Positions 58,636 through 64,000 of a stretch of DNA of 64,000 nt are shown piece after piece. The DNA comes from Bacilli bacterium (GTDB lineage Bacteria > Bacillota_I > Bacilli_A > RFN20 > CAG-288): NCBI GenBank assembly GCA_022652945.1, contig JALCRV010000004.1, positions 123,309 through 187,308 of the forward strand, written 5' to 3'. A program made the translations under genes and the position numbers. Position 1 is the first letter of the stretch; every line of letters begins with the position of its first letter. Under the pieces are notes generated by a model. That model was not told the DNA's origin, searched no databases, and saw only the letters and a program-made list of their open reading frames with translations.

Positions 58636-60612
58636 TCAGTCTTCTTTTTCTTCTTTTTCCTTCTGCAAAGCCAAAGAAAGCAAGGCCGAATTATCTTTGT
58701 TAGCAAGATCGGAAAGAATTTCCTCCGCATCTTTTTTAGCGCATTCAAAGACCTTATAATCCGAGACAAAATTAGCGACCTGCAATAAGGAATCCCCTGA
58801 TTGTCTTTGGGAAGATAAATCTCCCCCGCCGCGGTGTTCTAAATCAAATAAAGCAATCTCTTCTCCGTCATCGTGATTAGAAAGATAATTAAGCTTCAAG
58901 GTCGCTTCTTCATCTTCCCCATCGTAGACCAGCAAAGCCATCGCCCCTTCTCCGCTCCTGCCGATTCTGCCTCTTAACTGATGCAAAGAAGCCAAGCCGA
59001 AATAATTAGCTTCATAGATAATCATCAGCACCGCATTCTTAACATCGACCCCGACTTCGATTAAAGAAGTAGCTACCAGGATCAGTTTCCTCCCGGAAGC
59101 GAAATCATCGTAGATCCTCTGCTGATCGGCTTTCTTGACCCTTCCGGTCAATAAAGCGACATTCTCCTCCCCATAAGCCTTCTTTGTCTCTTCGTAAACA
59201 GCCTGGGAAGACAGGCGGGAAGAACCTTCGGATTTTTCAATCTTCGGAGCGACGATAAAGACCTGCTTATGGATCTGTAGAGCTCGCTTAATCGCTTTAT
59301 CGATCAAAGGATCGCTGCTGGAGACAATCTCCGTCTTAACGCTGCGTTTCTTAAAAGGAAACTGCTTCAAAATAGAAACCGCCAGATCGGAATTGATAAT
59401 CATCGAAAGAGTCCGAGGAATCGGAGTGGCGGACATCATTAAAGAGTCGACTCCGTGACCTTTCGAGACCAACTCTTCTCTTTGAGCTACCCCGAACTTA
59501 TGCTGTTCATCGGTGATCGCTAAAGAGAGATTAAAATACTTCACGCCTTCCGAAAAGGCGAAATGAGTTGAGATAATAATGTCCGCTTCCCCATCCTTGA
59601 TCATCTCTTCCGTTTCTTTGATTTCTTTAGGCTTTAAGGAATTATCTAATAAGACGATCCTCAGGGGGTAATTTTTAAAGATCTCTTTCGCCCTGATAAA
59701 ATGCTGCTCCGCCAGAGTTAAAGTCGGGGCCATAATAACCCCTTGGCCACCGCGGAGATAATTAGCGTACAAGGCGATAAAAGCCACGATTGTCTTCCCC
59801 GTCCCGACATCCCCTTCCAATAAGCGGGACATCACTTCTTCCTTATCCATATCTAAAATGATTTCCCTGACCGCCTGGACTTGATCGGAAGTAAGCTTAT
59901 AAGGCAAAGAAAGGATAAACTGATTAATCTTAATCTTATCGATCGGAGTCAGGCCTTCCTTTTTGACCTTGGAGAGCTGGATCTTTTGATAAGCGGAATT
60001 CAAGCAGTAAAACAAAGCCTCCTCATATTTAAAGACCCTTAAGCCTCTTTTGATATTCTCTTCCGAAGAAGGGACATGGACATCCACAAAAGCATCTAAC
60101 CGGTCTTCTAACTGATATTTTTCCCTCAGTCTTAAAGGCAGTATCTCCTGGATATAATCATTCCTGTTCTCTAAAATATCCAAGACTAGATTATAAAAAT
60201 TCGTCTGGGAAATCTCATGGGGCAAAGCGTAATAAGGCTTATAACGGTTCTGAACCAGAGGTGAAGTAATCGACAAAGCGGAAGACAGCATCACCGCCTT
60301 CTGCCTTTCTTTATAGACTCCGAAAAAGAAGTAAGTATTTAAAGATTTTAAGATATGAGAGTAAAAAGGCTGACCGAAGAAAACCCCGCTAATTTGCCTT
60401 TCGTCTTTCGAAAGAATCGTCAAGCGGATAATCTTCCCTCCTTGAATCGAAGTCATCTTCAAAGGACGCCCGACAATCACGACTTTTTCTTTATCCTGGA
60501 AAGGCAAAGATAAATTGGTCAAGGAGAGGTCATCGTAACGCTTAGGAAAGTGCAGAAGGATATCTTCCTCCTTGACCGCTTTCAGCTTTTCGTAAATTTC
60601 CGAAGTTCTCAT
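58636..60612 (-). CDS. recG: ATP-dependent DNA helicase RecG
   Basis: A protein of 658 aa. The N-terminal wedge/OB region (VVIVGRPLKMTSIQGGKI) is followed by helicase domain 1 with LLEGDVGTGKTIVAF (Walker A) and ITDEQHKFG (DExH), MMSATPIPRTLS, then domain 2 with VATSLIEVGVDV and QLRGRIGRSG. It remodels stalled replication forks and Holliday junctions. The first ~30 residues of longer RecG proteins are missing, as in many Firmicutes. It follows fakA with its own terminator in between, so it is probably transcribed separately. Confidence 0.95.
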   Translation of the reverse strand: MRTSEIYEKLKAVKEEDILLHFPKRYDDLSLTNLSLPFQDKEKVVIVGRPLKMTSIQGGKIIRLTILSKDERQISGVFFGQPFYSHILKSLNTYFFFGVYKERQKAVMLSSALSITSPLVQNRYKPYYALPHEISQTNFYNLVLDILENRNDYIQEILPLRLREKYQLEDRLDAFVDVHVPSSEENIKRGLRVFKYEEALFYCLNSAYQKIQLSKVKKEGLTPIDKIKINQFILSLPYKLTSDQVQAVREIILDMDKEEVMSRLLEGDVGTGKTIVAFIALYANYLRGGQGVIMAPTLTLAEQHFIRAKEIFKNYPLRIVLLDNSLKPKEIKETEEMIKDGEADIIISTHFAFSEGVKYFNLSLAITDEQHKFGVAQREELVSKGHGVDSLMMSATPIPRTLSMIINSDLAVSILKQFPFKKRSVKTEIVSSSDPLIDKAIKRALQIHKQVFIVAPKIEKSEGSSRLSSQAVYEETKKAYGEENVALLTGRVKKADQQRIYDDFASGRKLILVATSLIEVGVDVKNAVLMIIYEANYFGLASLHQLRGRIGRSGEGAMALLVYDGEDEEATLKLNYLSNHDDGEEIALFDLEHRGGGDLSSQRQSGDSLLQVANFVSDYKVFECAKKDAEEILSDLANKDNSALLSLALQKEKEEKED

Positions 60613-60643
60613 CTTAAGTAAATTATAACTCTTAAATTATATG

Positions 60644-60674
60644 AAAAAACCGCCTCCGAAGAAAAGGAAGCGGT
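60644..60674 (-). terminator. terminator of asp23-fakA
   Basis: Minus strand: ACCGCTTCC/GGAGGCGGT stem (one G-U/A mismatch region) followed by T6. Confidence 0.8.
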
Positions 60675-60695
60675 TAAAGAGAAACTGACTATTCT

Positions 60696-62438
60696 TTACT
60701 CGACTCCGATAATGAAGGAATAAACAGGTTGCCCGCCATCCTTGATATCGATATCGATATCAGCTCCGTACTTGGCGGAGATGAAATCAGTGAAAGCCTG
60801 CTTTTCATCTTCGGTGACATCCGCTCCGACAATCACGGTGATAATCGAGCTCATCTCATCGACCATGTTCTTCAATAACTTCTGAGCCGCGGTGATCTTA
60901 TCGGGCAAGGAGACGACAATTTTCTTCTCCAGAATGCCCATATATTCGCCTTTTTTAACCTCGACTCCATCGACGGAGGAATCGCGGATGGCGAAGGTGA
61001 CCTGCCCGGTCTTCACCGAATCCAAGGCGCCTTCCATATCGGATTTATTATCTTCAAACTCCACTTCCGGATTAAACATCATCGAAGCGACGATACCTTG
61101 AGGAATCGTCTTCGACGGGATGACACAGACTCTGCAGCCGGTGGTGACATCCGCCGCCTGAGAAGCCGCCATGATGATATTCCCGTTATTCGGGAAGATA
61201 AAGACATTATCCGCGTTGCAGGCTTTGATAGCCTTCACGAAATCCTCGGTGGAAGGATTCATCGTCTGACCGCCGGAGACGATCTGATCGATACGCTGGG
61301 AGCGGAAGATATCCTCTACACCCTTACCTGAGCAGCAAGCGATCAAAGCGTACTTCTTACGTTCCTGGTTAGGCTTAGTTTCCTCAACAGGTTTTTCTTC
61401 CTCGAGCGGCTTAGTTTCCGCTTCAACAGCTTCTTTCTTTTCTTCTTTATTGTCTTCGTTCAGAAGCTCGGTATGCTGCTCGGTCATATTCTCGACCTTG
61501 ATCTTCATAAATTCACCGTACTGCTGAGCAAAAGAAAGGATATTGCCCGGGAATTTAGTATGGATATGGACCTTGATCAGATCATCATCCTTCACTTCGA
61601 CGATCGAATTGCCGTGAGCGTTAAGGACAGACTTAAAACGCAGTTCATTAAAAGGTCTCTTGCCGACTTGTTCTTCATTGCCAGCCTTGGGAATCTTCAA
61701 GATAAATTCGGTGCAATAACCGAACTCCTGATGCTCCAGTTTCGACTGGACATTCCCGCCGCTCTTCATCCCATCCATCGCGGGCTCGTTGACCTCGACG
61801 ACATCCGCCATATTTTTCTGGACAATCTTATTCTTCAAGGCTAATAAGAAGCCCTGGATAATCTTGCAGAAACCAGCGCCGCCGGAATCGACAACTCCGA
61901 CTTCTTTCAAAACCGGCAGCAGATCCGGAGTCCTTACTAAGGAAGCCTGCGCTTCCGCATAAAAGATTTCAATCGCTTTATCGATCGGCATCCCGTCTTT
62001 CGCTTCCGCAGATAAGGCGGCTGCCGATTCTCTGACAACGGTCAGAATCGTGCCTTCAACCGGATGCATAACCGCTTTATAAGCGACATCCTTACCCATA
62101 TTGAAAGCTTCGGAAAGCTCGATGGCATCAACTTCTTCCTTCCCTTCAAGACCCTGGGAAAACCCACGGAAAATCTGAGAAAGAATAACGCCGGAATTCC
62201 CTCTGGCGCCCATCAATAAGCCACGGGAGAAAGCCTTAGCGATCGCCGAGATTGATTTATCGTTGCGATTCGCTACTTCTTTAAGACCCGAGGACATCGT
62301 CAAATTCATATTCGTCCCCGTATCGCCATCAGGCACCGGGAAAACGTTAAGAGAGTCAACTTCCGGATAGGAATTAAACAGGTTATTAGAGCCTGAGATA
62401 ATCATCTGTTTGAAGATTATGCCATCTATTTTATTCAT
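60696..62438 (-). CDS. fakA: fatty-acid kinase subunit FakA (YloV/DAK2 family)
   Basis: A protein of 580 aa. The N-terminal DAK2 kinase domain has NVFPVPDGDTGTNMNLT (metal and ATP binding) and MGARGNSGVILSQIFRGFS. A middle domain carries HIHTKFPGNILSF, then a low-complexity acidic linker of ~35 residues (EEKKEAVEAETKPLEEEKP), then the C-terminal DegV-like YloV domain (FPNNGNIIMAASQAADV). FakA phosphorylates exogenous fatty acids delivered by FakB. The acidic linker is longer than in S. aureus FakA. It is co-transcribed with the asp23-like gene, as in most Firmicutes. Confidence 0.93.
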   Translation of the reverse strand: MNKIDGIIFKQMIISGSNNLFNSYPEVDSLNVFPVPDGDTGTNMNLTMSSGLKEVANRNDKSISAIAKAFSRGLLMGARGNSGVILSQIFRGFSQGLEGKEEVDAIELSEAFNMGKDVAYKAVMHPVEGTILTVVRESAAALSAEAKDGMPIDKAIEIFYAEAQASLVRTPDLLPVLKEVGVVDSGGAGFCKIIQGFLLALKNKIVQKNMADVVEVNEPAMDGMKSGGNVQSKLEHQEFGYCTEFILKIPKAGNEEQVGKRPFNELRFKSVLNAHGNSIVEVKDDDLIKVHIHTKFPGNILSFAQQYGEFMKIKVENMTEQHTELLNEDNKEEKKEAVEAETKPLEEEKPVEETKPNQERKKYALIACCSGKGVEDIFRSQRIDQIVSGGQTMNPSTEDFVKAIKACNADNVFIFPNNGNIIMAASQAADVTTGCRVCVIPSKTIPQGIVASMMFNPEVEFEDNKSDMEGALDSVKTGQVTFAIRDSSVDGVEVKKGEYMGILEKKIVVSLPDKITAAQKLLKNMVDEMSSIITVIVGADVTEDEKQAFTDFISAKYGADIDIDIKDGGQPVYSFIIGVE

Positions 62439-62466
62439 TGTTCTTTACCAGTCTTTCTCGTGTAAA

Positions 62467-62826
62467 TTAAATACGCTTAATGCCTTGGACATAGACATCA
62501 ACCGCGGAGATTTTGATATCGAAAGCCTTCTGAAGGAAATAGGTGACCTGACGTTGGATTTCCCCGATCACCTCGGTGATCTTTGCTCCGTAAGCCAAAA
62601 TCACATAAAGGCTCACCGAATAAGAACTGCCCTTCCCCTTCTTCACAGCTACGCCATCTTTATATCTCTCCAAATTAAGGAACACATTAATATCATCCGA
62701 AATGGATTTTTTGGTGCCTAAGCCAACCACGCCGAAAACATTAGTAACAGCATCCCCCGCGACCGAAGCGATCGCATCGAGGCTGATATTAATATGTCCG
62801 TAAGCGTTCTTCTTCTCTAAATCCAT
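62467..62826 (-). CDS. Asp23/Gls24 family envelope stress protein (YloU)
   Basis: A protein of 119 aa, full length for the family. It begins GHINISLDAIASVAGDAVTN, with the conserved IGEIQRQVTYFLQKAFDIKI and VDVYVQGIKRI at the end. Asp23-family proteins form membrane-associated assemblies linked to cell-envelope homeostasis. It sits 28 nt upstream of fakA, the invariant yloU-yloV arrangement of Firmicutes, and has an AAGGAGG site. Confidence 0.92.
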   Translation of the reverse strand: MDLEKKNAYGHINISLDAIASVAGDAVTNVFGVVGLGTKKSISDDINVFLNLERYKDGVAVKKGKGSSYSVSLYVILAYGAKITEVIGEIQRQVTYFLQKAFDIKISAVDVYVQGIKRI

Positions 62827-62856
62827 CAGGGTTCCTCCTTGGAGCGATAAAAAAAG

Positions 62857-62886
62857 AGTATATCAAATCCTTAGATATCATGCTAA
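62857..62886 (-). promoter_or_regulatory. promoter of asp23-fakA
   Basis: Minus strand: TTAGCA (62886-62881), an 18-bp spacer and TATACT (62862-62857), start near 62850. Confidence 0.5.
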
Positions 62887-63007
62887 TTATAGGCTTTAGA
62901 GTGTCTTCAATTCAAGTTAGAGGCCTAAGGGCAACTAAAAGGCAGCAAAAACGCAATATATCAGACTTAAAAACCAATATTTTACTTAGTTTAAGAGACT
63001 TAAAACC

Positions 63008-63802
63008 CTAGGCGTAATGCGAGGAAGAATCCTCCTCGCAGTCGGAGACGTTCTCATCTCTTCTCCCCGTGGGAGAAGAGATCTTTTCTTCTCTCTTTTC
63101 CTTTTCAGGTTCTATCTCAGTTTTTTCCTTCTTAACCATTTCCAGCCTTATCTTTGTAAAGGAATAAAAAGCTACGCAAGGCATCACTAAAAGAAGGAAA
63201 AATGCAGCGTAACAATTTAAGGCAAAATAATATATCTGCTCTTGAGTCTGAATAGATTTAATAAAATAAATCGCCAAGAAAACCAAACAAGCGATTAAAC
63301 AAAAAACAAAGCCTCCAAAAATAACCTTCTTAAATTTCTTAAAAGAGTCCTTTTTAGATGCTAATTCACTCATCTCCAACAAAGAAAGCAAAACGATCAT
63401 CCCACCAACCACCCACATTCCATAAGCCAACTCAAGAGTCTTATTTTCCTTCATCGCCAGTCCTAAAAAACAAGAAACGACTCCTAAATAAGAAAAAGCA
63501 GAAACAAACTCAACAAAAGACAGATAAGAATAATTAGATATTTTATCCTTAAATCTTAAAAACAACAGATCACCTAGACTATAAAAAAACATCATCCCGA
63601 AAGAAATAAGAACTAGGACAAATCCTTCTCTGGTAAACTCCTGCATATTTAGAATCGTAAAAGCCAGAAAAATAAGACTCAGAACCGTCTCAATCCAAAG
63701 ACAAATCTTAAATGATCTATAAAAATCATCGATATCTTCCTTAAGGCCTGTTAAATGAAAATTATTTCTTAAATTAGTTTTTCCATTAACGCTGGTATTC
63801 AT
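63008..63802 (-). CDS. hypothetical six-helix membrane protein
   Basis: A protein of 264 aa with about six membrane helices (SFKICLWIETVLSLIFLAFTI, VLVLISFGMMFFYSLGDLLF, FVEFVSAFSYLGVVSCFLGL, YGMWVVGGMIVLLSLLEMS, VFCLIACLVFLAIYFI, LNCYAAFFLLLVMPCVAFYS) and a charged, polar C-tail (EIEPEKEKREEKISSPTGRR). No family is recognised. It lies directly downstream of the 5S rRNA; its AAGGAG ribosome binding site can pair with a sequence upstream of its own -10 box. Confidence 0.7.
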   Translation of the reverse strand: MNTSVNGKTNLRNNFHLTGLKEDIDDFYRSFKICLWIETVLSLIFLAFTILNMQEFTREGFVLVLISFGMMFFYSLGDLLFLRFKDKISNYSYLSFVEFVSAFSYLGVVSCFLGLAMKENKTLELAYGMWVVGGMIVLLSLLEMSELASKKDSFKKFKKVIFGGFVFCLIACLVFLAIYFIKSIQTQEQIYYFALNCYAAFFLLLVMPCVAFYSFTKIRLEMVKKEKTEIEPEKEKREEKISSPTGRRDENVSDCEEDSSSHYA

Positions 63803-63808
63803 AAGATT

Positions 63809-63855
63809 CGCTCCTTCAAAAAAGATTATAAAGGTTTAAAAGAACTAAAGGAGCG
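63809..63855 (-). promoter_or_regulatory. ribosome-binding-site-sequestering inverted repeat with an internal promoter
   Basis: Minus strand: CGCTCCTT (63855-63848) is the exact complement of AAGGAGCG (63816-63809), which holds the ribosome binding site 8 nt before ATG 63802. TATAAT (63830-63825) lies between the arms, so a transcript from it lacks the 5' arm, whereas read-through from the rRNA operon would contain both. Confidence 0.5.
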
Positions 63856-63885
63856 TCTATTGCATTTTCTTAATAAAAAAAAAGA

Positions 63886-63998
63886 GCCCCGGCGGCGGCC
63901 CTGTCTCCCCTTGCGGGTACATCGGGCACTGCGGCGCTTAGCTTCCGTGTTCGGGATGGGAACGGGCGTCTCCGCCGCGTCATCGCGGCCGGGCCGCG
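63886..63998 (-). rRNA. 5S ribosomal RNA
   Basis: Read on the minus strand the segment contains the 5S core GCGGCGGAGACGCCCGTTCC, CATCCCGAACACGGAAG and TAAGCGCCGCAGTGCCCGAT, with helix I closing CCCGGC/GCCGGG between 63993-63988 and 63893-63888. A T9 run (63883-63875) ends the transcript. Exact ends are uncertain by a few nucleotides, and the 5' end touches the window edge. The rest of the rRNA operon should lie beyond 64000. Confidence 0.92.
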
Positions 63999-64000
63999 CG

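Overview
The window looks like a chromosomal segment of a low-to-mid GC Bacillota, most likely an uncultured gut- or rumen-type member of the Bacilli near the Erysipelotrichia/RF39/Mollicutes border. This is inference. It rests on the conserved Firmicutes gene order rplS-(237 aa gene)-rbgA-rnhB-dprA-topA-trmFO-xerC, on asp23-fakA-recG, on AGGAGG-type ribosome binding sites, and on Ser-rich linkers behind lipoprotein signal peptides. TGA is used as a stop, so the code is standard and not that of Mycoplasma.

Layout. 0-4.5 kb: the start of a LOG-like protein and a membrane-free hybrid histidine kinase (minus strand), then a small unknown gene. 4.6-25.7 kb: a sugar-utilisation island, the most interesting part. 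It holds a solute-binding lipoprotein, two permeases, two GH65 phosphorylases, a beta-phosphoglucomutase fused in frame to a MalK/MsmK-type ATPase, two surface lipoproteins with GH28/GH49-like beta-helix domains, a modular Ser-rich lipoprotein, a YesN/YesM two-component system, and a convergent sensor-like protein with no kinase domain. The two island promoters share a TGCAGT direct repeat, 20-21 bp apart and 8-9 bp upstream of the -35, plus CG-centred LacI/CcpA-like palindromes. 25.8-42 kb: accessory genes (MFS/spermidine-synthase fusion, an unassigned small RNA locus, GT4, diguanylate cyclase, EFR1 ferredoxin/flavodoxin, ECF sigma plus membrane partner, orphan binding lipoprotein, flippase-like protein plus GT8, esterase, acyltransferase, membrane proteins, membrane-bound XRE regulator). 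42-43.4 kb: a scar with gene remnants, a 33-bp tandem repeat and an unplaced small ORF. 43.4-64 kb: mostly housekeeping on the minus strand (tRNA-Glu(CTC), xerC, trmFO, topA, dprA, rnhB, rbgA, rplS, GH78, ppdK, recG, fakA, asp23), ending in a 5S rRNA, so the window abuts the end of an rRNA operon.

How the island could work (inference): surface beta-helix lipoproteins cut an alpha-glucan-like polymer, the ABC system imports oligosaccharides, GH65 enzymes phosphorolyse them to beta-glucose-1-phosphate, and the mutase half of the fusion makes glucose-6-phosphate while its ATPase half powers the importer. YesMN senses the sugar and activates both promoters through the shared repeats, and a LacI/CcpA-type repressor adds glucose control. 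Pyruvate phosphate dikinase, which has a cre-like site at its promoter, and an intracellular alpha-L-rhamnosidase also point to a plant- or microbial-polysaccharide lifestyle.
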